DNA of 64,000 nucleotides, from contig NZ_JAODAB010000024.1 in assembly GCF_025336485.1 (NCBI RefSeq), positions 30,924 to 94,923 on the forward strand, written 5' to 3'. Below the pieces are notes generated by a model, which saw only the letters and a program-made list of their open reading frames with translations, had not been told where the DNA came from and did no database searches. A program made the position numbers and the translations under genes. The DNA is from Pseudomonas citri (lineage in GTDB: Bacteria > Pseudomonadota > Gammaproteobacteria > Pseudomonadales > Pseudomonadaceae). Each line of letters opens with the position of its first letter. Position 1 is the first letter of the stretch. Positions 8,532 through 17,368 of this stretch are shown in pieces.

Positions 8532-9314
8532 ATGAACCGTACGTGCACCCGCCTGCTACTCGCCTCCTTATTGACCAGCGGCCCGGTGATGGCCGATGAC
8601 CTGTTCCAATGGCAAAACAACAGCCTGACCTATCTCTACGGCAAGGACTTTCAGGTCAACCCCCGCATCCAACAGACCGTGACCTTCGAACACGCCGATG
8701 CCTGGAAATACGGCGATAATTTCTTCTTCCTCGACCGGATTTTCTACAACGGCAAGGAGGACAGCCAGTCAGGCCCGAACACCTACTACGGCGAATTCAG
8801 CCCACGCCTGTCGTTTGGCAAGATCTTCGACCGGAAGCTGGAAGTCGGTCCAATCAAGGATGTGCTGCTGGCCATGACTTATGAGTTCGGTGAGGGTGAC
8901 AACGAGTCCTACCTGATCGGCCCGGGATTCGACCTGGCAATCCCCGGTTTCGACTACTTCCAGCTGAACTTCTACAACCGCCACACCGAAGGCCCGCGCG
9001 CCGGCGACAACGTCTGGCAGATCACCCCGACCTGGGCCTACACCCTCCCGGTGGGTTCATCGGACATCCTCATCGACGGTTTCATTGACTGGGTGGTGGA
9101 CAACGACAGCAACGCCAAAGGCACCTACCACGCCAACCTGCACATCAACCCGCAGATCAAATATGACCTGGGCAAGGCCCTGAATCTTGGCGCCAAGCAA
9201 CTGTATGTGGGGGTGGAGTATGACTACTGGAAGAACAAATACGGGATCGAAGACAGCGAAGGGTTCAAGACCAACCAGAGCAATACCAGCTTCTTGCTGA
9301 AGTATCACTTCTGA
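8532..9314 (+). CDS. Tsx-like nucleoside-specific outer membrane channel
   Basis: The ATG at 8532 has TAGGAGC upstream and starts a 260-residue protein with a signal peptide (MNRTCTRLLLASLLTSGPVMA, cleavage after VMA). The mature part is a 12-strand beta-barrel type: short amphipathic strands with aromatic residues, such as NSLTYLYGKDF and YFQLNFYNRH, ending in the outer-membrane signature LLKYHF. It belongs to the OmpK/Tsx-like family. Lying directly after the urate pathway, it probably admits nucleosides or purines. The 233-bp gap before it holds the hairpin above and an A-rich tract at 8492-8503. Confidence 0.85.
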   Translation: MNRTCTRLLLASLLTSGPVMADDLFQWQNNSLTYLYGKDFQVNPRIQQTVTFEHADAWKYGDNFFFLDRIFYNGKEDSQSGPNTYYGEFSPRLSFGKIFDRKLEVGPIKDVLLAMTYEFGEGDNESYLIGPGFDLAIPGFDYFQLNFYNRHTEGPRAGDNVWQITPTWAYTLPVGSSDILIDGFIDWVVDNDSNAKGTYHANLHINPQIKYDLGKALNLGAKQLYVGVEYDYWKNKYGIEDSEGFKTNQSNTSFLLKYHF

Positions 9315-9356
9315 TACCTGCATTGATCTTTCCTTGTGGTGGCAGGCCGGTTGGCA

Positions 9357-10514
9357 TCAACTCCCTGCCCACCCCAAGAACCGCCCCAACGCCTCACGCT
9401 GGGCCAAGGCATCCTGGCGCCCCAGCTCGATCAGTTCGCTGCAATACCCCGCCTCGAACAACAGGTAGCTCAGCACCCCCGCGCCGCTGGTCTTGGTTGC
9501 ACCCGGCCCGCGCAGGAACAACCGCAACGCCCGGGGCAGTTCCTGGCGATGGCGGGCGGCGATTTCGTCGATGGGCTGGCTGGGTGAAATCACCAGCACG
9601 TCCACCGGGGTCGCCCCCAGGGCGTGGGCCGGTACGTCATCGGGCAGCAGGTGACTGAACCCGTTCAGGCGCTCAAGCAGCTCGATATCGCTTTCCAGGC
9701 TGTCGATGAACGTACTGTTGAGCAGGTGGCCGCCAATCTGCGCCAGGGTCGGTTGCTGGCCGGTGTAGCTGCGCTCCAGAGGGTTCTGCACCAGGCCACG
9801 CGGGTTACCACTGACGCCGATGACCAGCACCCGGTTGGCCCCCAGGTGCAAGGCCGGGCTGATGGGCGCCGACTGGCGCACCGCGCCGTCGCCAAAGTAC
9901 TCCTGGCCAATCTTGACCGGCGCGAACAACAAGGGAATCGCCGAACTGGCCAGCAGGTGCTCGACCGACAAGCGCGTCGGCACCCCGACCCGACGATGGC
10001 GCAGCCAGGCGGCGATGGCGCCGGCGCCCTGGTAGAAGGTCATTGCGTGGCCGGATTCATAGCCGAACGCCGTCACCGCCACCGCCCGCAATTGCTGTCC
10101 GGCGATGGCCTGTTCGATCCCGCAAGGCTGGAATTGTGCCTGGAGCAGCTCACGCAACGGCGAACTGTCGACCAGCGCCACCGGCAATTTTGCGCCCAGG
10201 CCCAGCAAGCTGTGGCTGATGAAGCGCGTTGCCTGGCGCACCACGCCCGACCAGTCGCTGCGCATGACATGGCGGCTGCGAATCGCTTGCCAGAAGGCGG
10301 TCAGGCGTTCGACAGAGGTTTTGAAGTCACTTGCCCCGCTCGCCAGGCTGACCGCGTTGATCGCCCCGGCCGAGGTGCCGACGATCACCGGAAACGGATT
10401 CTGCGCACCCTCCGGCAACAGCTCGGCAATCGCCGCCAACACCCCCACCTGATACGCCGCACGAGCCCCGCCGCCGGAAAGAATCAAACCTGTCACCGGT
10501 GCCACTGGGGTCAT
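9357..10514 (-). CDS. Patatin-like phospholipase
   Basis: 385 residues with a Ser-Asp dyad lipase core. The oxyanion loop GGGARAAYQVG (residues 14-24), nucleophile elbow GTSAG (Ser48) and catalytic DGA (YFGDGAVRQSAP) are all intact. No signal peptide, so it is a cytoplasmic or inner-membrane-associated acyl hydrolase of the RssA/YchK kind. The C-terminus carries a long helical tail with no recognised domain. It is transcribed in the same direction as the lipid A acyltransferase upstream, 36 bp apart, so membrane lipid turnover is a plausible shared theme. Confidence 0.85.
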   Translation of the reverse strand: MTPVAPVTGLILSGGGARAAYQVGVLAAIAELLPEGAQNPFPVIVGTSAGAINAVSLASGASDFKTSVERLTAFWQAIRSRHVMRSDWSGVVRQATRFISHSLLGLGAKLPVALVDSSPLRELLQAQFQPCGIEQAIAGQQLRAVAVTAFGYESGHAMTFYQGAGAIAAWLRHRRVGVPTRLSVEHLLASSAIPLLFAPVKIGQEYFGDGAVRQSAPISPALHLGANRVLVIGVSGNPRGLVQNPLERSYTGQQPTLAQIGGHLLNSTFIDSLESDIELLERLNGFSHLLPDDVPAHALGATPVDVLVISPSQPIDEIAARHRQELPRALRLFLRGPGATKTSGAGVLSYLLFEAGYCSELIELGRQDALAQREALGRFLGWAGS

Positions 10515-10550
10515 CGCAACACTCCGTGCTCAACGAAAGGGATTACAGCT

Positions 10551-11483
10551 TCAACCGCGCTTGTCATACAGCTTCGGCTCGCCCGGCGGACGGCTCTTGA
10601 AGCGTCGGTGCGCCCAGAGGTACTGCTCGGGGCAATCGCTCACCGAACGCTCGACCCACTGGTTGATACGGATGCAATCGGCTTGCTCGGTCTCCCCCGG
10701 GAAATCCTCCAGCGGCGCCTGGATCACCAGGCGATAGCCGCTGCCATCGGCCAACCGCTCCTGGATGAACGGCACGACCAGCGCCTTGCCCAGGCGGGCG
10801 AACTTGCTGGTCGCCGTGACGGTTGCAGCCTGGATACCGAACAGCGGCACGAACACGCTTTGCTTGGCGCCGTAATCCTGGTCCGGCGCATACCAGATCG
10901 CCCGACCGGCCCGCAGCAGCTTGAGCATGCCACGCACATCGTCACGCTCCACCGCCAGGGAATCAAGGTTGTGCCGCTCACGGCCCCGCCGCTGGATGTA
11001 GTCGAACAACGGGTTCTTGTGCTCGCGGTACATGCCATCGATGGTGTGCTGCTGACCGAGCAGGGCCGCGCCAATTTCCAGCGTGGTGAAATGCAGCGCC
11101 ATCAGGATCACGCCCTTGTCCTCGCGCTGGGCCTGCTTGAGGTATTCCAGGCCCTCGACGTGGGCCAGCTTCGCCAGGCGCCGACGCGACCACCACCAGC
11201 TCATGGCCATCTCGAAGAAGGCGATGCCGGTGGAAGCAAAGTTTTCCTTGAGCAGGCGCTTGCGCTCGGCGGCGGATTTTTCCGGGAAGCACAGTTCCAG
11301 GTTGCGCTTGGCAATACGCCGTCGGTCGCCTGCCGCCCGGTACATCAGCGCGCCCAGCGCGCGACCGGCCCGCAGCAAAAACGGATAAGGCAATTGGACA
11401 ATCAACCACAACAGCCCCAGGCCGCACCACAGCAGCCAGAAACGCGGATGAAAGAATGCAGCTCGAAATCGCGGGCGATCCAT
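10551..11483 (-). CDS. lpxL: Lipid A biosynthesis lauroyl/myristoyl acyltransferase
   Basis: Transfers a secondary acyl chain to lipid A at the inner membrane. The start at 11483 (MDRPRFRAAFFHPRF) has GGAAG eight bases upstream, on the minus strand; the frame is open further back into the minC promoter but is not protein-like. 310 residues. There is an N-terminal membrane helix (WLLWCGLGLLWLIVQLPYPF), then the catalytic HX4E motif (HFTTLE, His131/Glu136). LpxL against LpxM specificity cannot be told from the sequence alone. It is divergent from minC, as in P. aeruginosa from memory. Confidence 0.9.
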   Translation of the reverse strand: MDRPRFRAAFFHPRFWLLWCGLGLLWLIVQLPYPFLLRAGRALGALMYRAAGDRRRIAKRNLELCFPEKSAAERKRLLKENFASTGIAFFEMAMSWWWSRRRLAKLAHVEGLEYLKQAQREDKGVILMALHFTTLEIGAALLGQQHTIDGMYREHKNPLFDYIQRRGRERHNLDSLAVERDDVRGMLKLLRAGRAIWYAPDQDYGAKQSVFVPLFGIQAATVTATSKFARLGKALVVPFIQERLADGSGYRLVIQAPLEDFPGETEQADCIRINQWVERSVSDCPEQYLWAHRRFKSRPPGEPKLYDKRG

Positions 11484-11601
11484 TACAGCTTCCATAAAGA
11501 CATGGGTCGCGCATTCTACATTGTTCGACCCGGGTTGCGGCTCGCGGACGATCTCGTTATAAGTCTCGGCACTTTTAGTGACAAGCCGTTGTACGCCGAC
11601 C

Positions 11602-12339
11602 ATGAGCCAAACCGAACCGCTAGACCAAGACCCCGTGTTCCAGTTGAAGGGCAGTATGCTCGCCATTACGGTGCTGGAGCTGGCCCGTAACGACCTGGAA
11701 GGCCTTGACCGGCAATTGGCGGCGAAAGTCGCCCAGGCCCCGAACTTCTTCAGCAACGCCCCGTTGGTGCTGGCGCTGGACAAGCTGCCGGCCGACCAGG
11801 GCTCGGTGGACCTGCCTGGCCTGATGCGCGTTTGCCGCCAGCACGGCTTGCGCACCCTGGCCATCCGCGCCAGCCGCATCGAAGACATCGCCGCCGCCAT
11901 CGCCGTGGACATCCCGGTGTTGCCGCCGTCCGGCGCCCGCGAGCGGGTGCTGGAGCTCAGCCCAGTCGAAGCGCCAAAGAAGCCGGAAAGACCACCGGAA
12001 CCCACCATCAAGCCCACCCGGGTGATCACCTCGCCGGTGCGCGGCGGGCAGCAGATTTATGCCCAGGGTGGCGATCTGGTCGTCGTGTCTTCGGTCAGCC
12101 CGGGGGCGGAACTTCTGGCCGATGGCAACATCCATGTATACGGCCCGATGCGCGGGCGTGCGCTGGCCGGCGTCAAGGGCGATACCAAAGCCAGGATCTT
12201 CTGCCAGCAATTGAGCGCTGAACTGGTCTCCATCGCCGGGCAGTACAAGGTTTCCGAGGATTTACGCCGCGACCCGCTGTGGGGGGCCGGTGTCCAGATC
12301 AGTCTGTCGGGCGACGTGTTGAACATCATTCGGCTTTAA
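11602..12339 (+). CDS. minC: Septum site-determining protein MinC
   Basis: Inhibits FtsZ ring assembly away from midcell. 245 residues. The N-terminal FtsZ-inhibitory domain (1-105) is followed by a Pro-rich linker (VEAPKKPERPPEPTIKP, about 125-141) and the C-terminal right-handed beta-helix that binds MinD, with its repeated Gly turns (LLADGNIHVYGPMRGRALAG). The start (MSQTEPLDQDPVFQLKGS) is the family start. It heads the minCDE operon. Confidence 0.97.
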   Translation: MSQTEPLDQDPVFQLKGSMLAITVLELARNDLEGLDRQLAAKVAQAPNFFSNAPLVLALDKLPADQGSVDLPGLMRVCRQHGLRTLAIRASRIEDIAAAIAVDIPVLPPSGARERVLELSPVEAPKKPERPPEPTIKPTRVITSPVRGGQQIYAQGGDLVVVSSVSPGAELLADGNIHVYGPMRGRALAGVKGDTKARIFCQQLSAELVSIAGQYKVSEDLRRDPLWGAGVQISLSGDVLNIIRL

Positions 12340-12540
12340 CGGATACTGCCGCATTTTCCAAGCATCTCTAAAACGTAGCGAAAAACGGCGCAATCGACGT
12401 AGGAACAGGATCCGGCAGCGTTTACCGGAGGTAAACCCGGCCCGGCATCCGGTTCCAGCCAGGCCTGTCCAATTGCAGCAGTTTTCCAGAGATGTTTTTC
12501 AGGGGCTGACAAAGTCCTTCTTCCTTAGGGGTGAAACACC

Positions 12541-13353
12541 TTGGCCAAGATTCTCGTGGTTACATCCGGCAAGGGTGGTGTGGGTAAGACCACCACCAGC
12601 GCCGCTATCGGTACCGGCCTCGCTCTGCGCGGCCACAAGACTGTCATCGTCGACTTCGACGTCGGCTTGCGTAACCTGGACCTGATCATGGGGTGCGAGC
12701 GTCGCGTGGTCTATGACTTCGTCAACGTGGTCAACGGCGAAGCGAACCTGCAGCAAGCCCTGATCAAGGACAAGCGCCTTGAGAACCTCTACGTGCTGGC
12801 CGCCAGCCAGACCCGCGACAAAGACGCGCTGACCCAGGAAGGCGTGGAAAAAGTCCTGATGGAGCTCAAGGAACAATTCGAGTTCGTGGTCTGCGACTCC
12901 CCGGCCGGTATCGAGAAAGGCGCCCACCTGGCCATGTACTTCGCCGACGAAGCGATTGTCGTGACCAACCCGGAAGTGTCCTCGGTGCGTGACTCCGACC
13001 GCATGCTGGGCCTGTTGGCGAGCAAATCCCGTCGCGCCGAGAAGGGCGAAGAGCCGATCAAGGAACACCTGCTGATCACCCGCTACCATCCGGAGCGCGT
13101 CGAAAAAGGCGAGATGCTCGGCGTCGAAGACGTCAAGGAAATCCTCGCTGTGCGCCTGCTCGGTGTGATTCCCGAGTCCCAAGCCGTGCTCAAGGCGTCC
13201 AACCAGGGCGTGCCAGTGATCCTCGACGACCAGAGCGACGCCGGCCAGGCCTACAGCGACACCGTTGACCGTCTGCTGGGCAAAGACCTGGAACACCGGT
13301 TCCTCAACGTCGAGAAGAAGGGATTCTTCGAGCGCCTGTTTGGAGGTAGGTAA
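12541..13353 (+). CDS. minD: Septum site-determining ATPase MinD
   Basis: ParA-family ATPase that recruits MinC to the membrane. A TTG start (12541) gives MAKILVVTSGKGGVGKTT with the deviant Walker A motif (Lys11 and Lys16). 270 residues. The C-terminal amphipathic helix (GFFERLFGGR) that anchors it to the membrane is present. The 201-bp gap after minC contains an inverted GC-rich stretch (12409-12457) but no gene. The stop overlaps the minE start (TAATG). Confidence 0.97.
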   Translation: MAKILVVTSGKGGVGKTTTSAAIGTGLALRGHKTVIVDFDVGLRNLDLIMGCERRVVYDFVNVVNGEANLQQALIKDKRLENLYVLAASQTRDKDALTQEGVEKVLMELKEQFEFVVCDSPAGIEKGAHLAMYFADEAIVVTNPEVSSVRDSDRMLGLLASKSRRAEKGEEPIKEHLLITRYHPERVEKGEMLGVEDVKEILAVRLLGVIPESQAVLKASNQGVPVILDDQSDAGQAYSDTVDRLLGKDLEHRFLNVEKKGFFERLFGGR

Positions 13354-13607
13354 TGAACCTTTTTGACTTCTTTCGTGCCAACAAAAAGCCCAGTACCGCC
13401 TCGGTCGCGAAAGAGCGTCTACAGATCATCGTGGCGCACGAACGCGGCCAACGCAGCACCCCGGACTACCTGCCTTCCTTGCAGAAGGAACTGGTCGAGG
13501 TGATCCGCAAGTACGTCAACATCGGTAACGATGACGTGCATGTCGCGCTGGAAAGCCAGGGCAGCTGCTCGATTCTGGAACTCAATATCACCCTGCCGGA
13601 TCGCTGA
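13353..13607 (+). CDS. minE: Cell division topological specificity factor MinE
   Basis: 84 residues. The N-terminal MinD-binding/membrane-targeting segment (MNLFDFFRANKKPSTASVAKER) and the dimerising beta-alpha C-terminal part are complete. It drives MinD off the membrane by stimulating its ATPase. Start shared with the minD stop. Confidence 0.97.
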   Translation: MNLFDFFRANKKPSTASVAKERLQIIVAHERGQRSTPDYLPSLQKELVEVIRKYVNIGNDDVHVALESQGSCSILELNITLPDR

Positions 13608-13626
13608 TCGATCCAGCGGGAGCCAC

Positions 13627-13710
13627 GGCGGCTCGGGTCCTTGTAGCCTGACCCTGTGGGAGCAAAGCTTTGCTCCCACAGGGTCAGGGGAAACGGGCCC
13701 GAGCCGCCGT
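13627..13710. repeat. Nested giant hairpin between minE and rluA
   Basis: The inner part (13648-13687) is a perfect 40-bp palindrome with a TGTGGGAGCAAAGC core, the Pseudomonas REP sequence fused head-to-head. An outer pair of 15-base arms (13627-13641 and 13696-13710, one mismatch) brackets it. It could fold as one stem of about 84 nt and starts 20 bp after the minE stop. Confidence 0.85.
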
Positions 13711-13735
13711 TGGCGTTTGTAACGAGACTGCTTCA

Positions 13736-14371
13736 ATGCCCCTCTCCAACATCCGCATCATTCATCAGGACGCCGCCGTCCTGGTGGTCGACAAGCCGAC
13801 CCTGCTGCTCTCCGTGCCCGGCCGGGCCGACGACAACAAGGACTGCCTGATCACCCGCTTGCAGGAAAACGGTTATCCGGAAGCACGAATCGTGCACCGA
13901 TTGGACTGGGAAACCTCCGGCATCATCCTGCTGGCCCGGGACCCGGACACCCACCGCGAACTGTCACGGCAGTTTCATGATCGCGAAACCGAAAAAGCCT
14001 ACACAGCACTGTGCTGGGGACAACCGGAGTTGGACAGCGGCAGCATCGACCTGCCCTTGCGCTACGACCCGCCGACCAAGCCCCGGCATGTGGTGGACCA
14101 TGAACACGGCAAACACGCCCTGACTTTCTGGCGCGTGCTGGAACGTTGCGGCGACTGGTGCCGGGTCGAACTGACGCCGATCACCGGGCGCTCGCACCAA
14201 TTGCGCGTGCACATGCTGTCCATCGGTCACCCGTTGCTGGGCGATGGCCTCTACGCCCACCCACAGGCCCTGGCCGCCTGGCCCCGGCTGTGCCTGCACG
14301 CCAGCATGCTCAGCTTCACCCACCCGCAAAGCGGCGAGCGCCTGCGCTTCGAGTGCCCGGCGCCGTTCTGA
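13736..14371 (+). CDS. rluA: RNA pseudouridine synthase RluA
   Basis: Makes pseudouridine in 23S rRNA and certain tRNAs. 211 residues from the ATG at 13736 (MPLSNIRIIHQDAAVLVVDKP). The catalytic motif HRLDWETSG (Asp57) and the RSHQLRVHM substrate block are intact. There is no N-terminal S4 domain, which fits the RluA subgroup. It sits next to minE, as in P. aeruginosa. The in-frame upstream codons come from the REP palindrome. Confidence 0.93.
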   Translation: MPLSNIRIIHQDAAVLVVDKPTLLLSVPGRADDNKDCLITRLQENGYPEARIVHRLDWETSGIILLARDPDTHRELSRQFHDRETEKAYTALCWGQPELDSGSIDLPLRYDPPTKPRHVVDHEHGKHALTFWRVLERCGDWCRVELTPITGRSHQLRVHMLSIGHPLLGDGLYAHPQALAAWPRLCLHASMLSFTHPQSGERLRFECPAPF

Positions 14372-14388
14372 GAGATCGCGTCGAGGCC

Positions 14389-14482
14389 ATCGCGAGCAAG
14401 CTTTGCTCCCACAGGGATTTGTAGTGAATGCTGGGTCTACGAACACCCCGCAATCCATGTGGAAGCAAGGCTTGCCCGCGAT
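14389..14482. repeat. REP pair between rluA and apeB
   Basis: A 26-base REP (ATCGCGAGCAAGCTTTGCTC core, 14389-14414) and an inverted, diverged copy (14458-14482, TGTGGAAGCAAGGCTTGCCC core) face each other across 43 bp. Confidence 0.85.
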
Positions 14483-14580
14483 GACGGCGGCACATTCAAC
14501 CCTGATATCACCTGCCTTCCACCCTCCCCATCCCGCACCAATACGGTAAACTCCCGCCCATTGCTGTCTGGAGCTTTTTT

Positions 14581-15870
14581 ATGCGCGCAGAGTTGAACCA
14601 GGGCCTGATCGATTTCCTCAAGGCCTCTCCCACCCCGTTCCACGCCACTGCCACCCTCGCCCAACGCCTGGAGGCAGCCGGTTACCAGCGCCTCGACGAG
14701 CGCGAGACCTGGGCCACCGAGGCCAATGGCCGCTATTACGTCACGCGCAACGACTCCTCGATCATCGCCTTCAAGCTCGGCCGCAACTCACCGCTGCATG
14801 ACGGCATCCGCCTGGTCGGCGCCCACACCGACAGTCCCTGCCTGCGGGTCAAGCCCCAGCCAGAACTGCAGCGCCATGGCTTCTGGCAACTGGGCGTGGA
14901 GGTCTACGGTGGAGCGTTGCTGGCGCCGTGGTTCGACCGCGATTTGTCCCTGGCCGGACGCGTCACCTTCCGCCGTGACGGCAAGGTCGAGAGCCAGTTG
15001 ATCGATTTCAAGGCACCAATCGCCACCATCCCGAACCTGGCCATCCACCTCAATCGCGAGGCCAACCAAGGCTGGGCGATCAATCCGCAAAACGAGCTGC
15101 CGCCCATCCTCGCCCAGTTCGCTGGCGACGAGCGTGTCGATTTCCGCGCCGTGCTCACCGACCAACTGGCTCGCGAACACGGTCTCAATGCCGACGTGGT
15201 GCTCGATTACGAGCTGAGTTTCTATGACACCCAGAGCGCCGCCATCATCGGCCTGCACGGTGATTTCATCGCTGGCGCACGCCTGGACAACCTGCTGTCG
15301 TGTTACGCCGGCCTGCAAGCCTTGCTGAATGCCGACAGCGAGGAAACCTGCGTGTTGGTGTGCAACGATCACGAGGAAGTCGGTTCATGCTCGGCCTGCG
15401 GCGCCGACGGCCCGATGCTGGAACAGACCCTGCGGCGCCTGCTGCCCGAAGGTGAAGAATTCGTCCGCGCCATTCAGAAATCCCTGCTGGTGTCTGCCGA
15501 CAATGCCCACGGCGTGCACCCCAACTACGCCGACAAGCACGACGCCAACCACGGCCCCAAACTCAACGCCGGACCGGTGATCAAGGTCAACAACAACCAG
15601 CGCTACGCCACCAACAGCGAAACCGCCGGGTTCTTCCGCCACCTGTGCATGGCCGAAGAAGTGCCGGTACAGAGCTTCGTGGTGCGCAGCGACATGGGCT
15701 GTGGCTCGACCATCGGCCCGATCACCGCCAGCCAGTTGGGCGTGCGCACCGTGGACATCGGCCTACCGACCTTCGCCATGCATTCGATCCGTGAACTGTG
15801 CGGTAGCCATGACCTGGCGCATTTGGTGAAGGTGCTGAGTGCGTTCTATGCCAGTCGGGAATTGCCCTGA
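14581..15870 (+). CDS. apeB: M18 family aminopeptidase
   Basis: Cytoplasmic di-zinc aminopeptidase (aspartyl aminopeptidase family) that trims peptides from the N-terminus. 429 residues, full length. Metal-site motifs: GAHTDSPCLRVKP (about residues 80-92), GARLDNLLSCYAG, NDHEEVGSCSACGADGP, and the C-terminal MHSIRELCG with the last metal ligand. The ATG at 14581 has TGGAG upstream. Confidence 0.92.
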   Translation: MRAELNQGLIDFLKASPTPFHATATLAQRLEAAGYQRLDERETWATEANGRYYVTRNDSSIIAFKLGRNSPLHDGIRLVGAHTDSPCLRVKPQPELQRHGFWQLGVEVYGGALLAPWFDRDLSLAGRVTFRRDGKVESQLIDFKAPIATIPNLAIHLNREANQGWAINPQNELPPILAQFAGDERVDFRAVLTDQLAREHGLNADVVLDYELSFYDTQSAAIIGLHGDFIAGARLDNLLSCYAGLQALLNADSEETCVLVCNDHEEVGSCSACGADGPMLEQTLRRLLPEGEEFVRAIQKSLLVSADNAHGVHPNYADKHDANHGPKLNAGPVIKVNNNQRYATNSETAGFFRHLCMAEEVPVQSFVVRSDMGCGSTIGPITASQLGVRTVDIGLPTFAMHSIRELCGSHDLAHLVKVLSAFYASRELP

Positions 15871-15906
15871 TCGCAGCAGAACCTAATGGCGAGGGATTTA
15901 TTCCTC

Positions 15907-15993
15907 TGTGGGAGCAAAGCTTGCTCGCGAAGCAGGCGACTCGTTTTCTGAAAGACCGCATGGCCTCCATCGCGGGCAAGCCTTGCTCCCACA
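15907..15993. repeat. REP pair (REPIN) after apeB
   Basis: 24-base arms 15907-15930 (TGTGGGAGCAAAGCTTGCTC...) and 15970-15993 are inverted with three mismatches and separated by 39 bp. Confidence 0.88.
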
Positions 15994-16111
15994 AAAGCTC
16001 CCTCGCCACAACAATGTTCGCCTCGCAATCGAGGACGACGTGATGCACATCAGCACACCCCGGCCAAACCCCAACTAGACTGCCCTTATCCCTTCCGACC
16101 AGGCCGTCGCC

Positions 16112-16294
16112 ATGATCTCGATGTCTTCGTTCCACGCCATGCTCGTGCCCATCATCGCCGGCATGATCCTGCTGGCCATCGGTTTCAACTTCCGTGACAA
16201 GAACGTTGGCGTCTTCACCATGTGGATCGGCATGCTGCTGATCCTCGCCACCGTGCTGTTCAAGATCCTGGCCAAGCTCAACGAGTCACTTTGA
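16112..16294 (+). CDS. Small two-helix membrane protein, function unknown
   Basis: 60 residues with two hydrophobic helices (MLVPIIAGMILLAIGF and MWIGMLLILATVLFKI) joined by FRDKNVGV. ATG at 16112; a second in-frame ATG at 16121 is possible. Its 3' end overlaps the convergent GntR gene by 17 bp. The composition and third-position GC are those of a real gene. Confidence 0.7.
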   Translation: MISMSSFHAMLVPIIAGMILLAIGFNFRDKNVGVFTMWIGMLLILATVLFKILAKLNESL

Positions 16295-17018
16295 CCTCGG
16301 GTTGTTCCGGTACGTCGACGCCGACATGGATCGCATCGTGCCGCCAGAACTCCAGGTCGCAGTCGATCAGCCGCTGGTGCTGGTCATAGTTGACCCGGGC
16401 GATCCGCAGCCCGGGGCTGCCCACCGAGACCTTCAATGCGGCTGCCGCTTGCGGCTGTAGCGAAGTGGGGACGATCTCGAATTTCACCCGACCGTAATGC
16501 AAGTCGTAGTGCCGGGCGTACAGCTCGGTGATGGACTGATTGAGGTCGAACTCGAGGATGTCCGGAAAGTATTGCGGATTCAGGTAGTGCTCGACGTACA
16601 ACACCAACCGTTCATCGATGCGCCGCACGCGGCAGATCTGGATCACGCTCGACAACGCCGGCAACTGCAACCAGGCACACACCGCCGCCGAGGCCGGTTG
16701 CAGGCGGGCCGAGATCACCTGGGTAGAAGGCACCCGCCCCTGCGCCTCCACCATGGCGTGGAAGTGGCTGCGCTGCATCAGGTTGTATGCCAGCCGTGGC
16801 GGCGAAACGAACCAGCCCCGGCGCTCCTCGCGGTAGATCTGGCCCTGGGCCTCGAGCTGCAACAACGCCTCGCGCACGGTAATCCGCGTGGTGCCGAACA
16901 GTTCGCTGAGCTTGCGCTCGGCCGGCAATTGGCTGCCCGGTGCGAGCAAGCCGTGGTCAAGCTGCTCTTGCAGGACCTGCCCGATGGTTGTCACCGCTTT
17001 GGTCGTCTCGATGCGCAT
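16278..17018 (-). CDS. GntR-family regulator with UTRA domain (HutC/PhnF subgroup)
   Basis: 246 residues from the ATG at 17018 (a TTG one codon upstream is also possible). The winged HTH (residues 10-75) contains PAERKLSELFGTTRITVREALLQLE. The UTRA ligand domain follows (about 95-240, with SSVIQICRVRRIDERLVLYVEHYLN). It diverges from the ABC transporter operon at 17369 and the intergenic region carries two related dyads (17033-17044, 17312-17323) that look like its operators. Expected to repress the importer and itself until an effector, probably the imported substrate or a derivative, binds the UTRA domain. Confidence 0.9.
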   Translation of the reverse strand: MRIETTKAVTTIGQVLQEQLDHGLLAPGSQLPAERKLSELFGTTRITVREALLQLEAQGQIYREERRGWFVSPPRLAYNLMQRSHFHAMVEAQGRVPSTQVISARLQPASAAVCAWLQLPALSSVIQICRVRRIDERLVLYVEHYLNPQYFPDILEFDLNQSITELYARHYDLHYGRVKFEIVPTSLQPQAAAALKVSVGSPGLRIARVNYDQHQRLIDCDLEFWRHDAIHVGVDVPEQPEVKVTR

Positions 17019-17032
17019 CAACGTTACCTATC

Positions 17033-17044
17033 TGGACTAGACCA
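17033..17044. promoter_or_regulatory. GntR operator candidate 1
   Basis: TGGACTAGACCA, a 12-bp dyad 15 bp before the GntR start. It resembles the published mycobacterial PhnF site TGGTATAGACCA. Confidence 0.65.
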
Positions 17045-17311
17045 GCACTGTTTCGGGGCGGCAATCGATCACGTATCGATCCGCTTCGGGTTCCGGCAAG
17101 CCTAGGCACTGCAGATGACTGGCAGATGACAGAGCCGCCGAACGGTAGCGTAGCCAGCCTGCAAATCAGCGGCCAAGTCCTTTCAGATCAGCTGCTTAAC
17201 CATGGTCTACGCTTAATTCGCAGCCAACCTGCCCGAGCCTGCGCTTTTGCGAAGCCTGCGACGCCGACATCAAAATGTCACAGGGCTTGCCTACATTGGC
17301 TCAGGTATTGC

Positions 17312-17323
17312 TGACCTAGACCA
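17312..17323. promoter_or_regulatory. GntR operator candidate 2
   Basis: TGACCTAGACCA, two mismatches from the first dyad and sharing CTAGACCA, 46 bp before the substrate-binding-protein start. Confidence 0.6.
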
Positions 17324-17368
17324 ACACAACCGCAATCGCCGCGTTGAAAACGCCCATAGGAGCTTCGG

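Noticed and set aside
9624..11690. Long open frame opposite the patatin and lpxL genes
   Set aside because: Rich in Arg/Gln/His from GC bias, no domain, and it spans two well-supported genes and their gap.
12409..12457. Inverted GC-rich stretch between minC and minD as a terminator
   Set aside because: Arms are imperfect and no U-tract follows; probably a REP-like relic.
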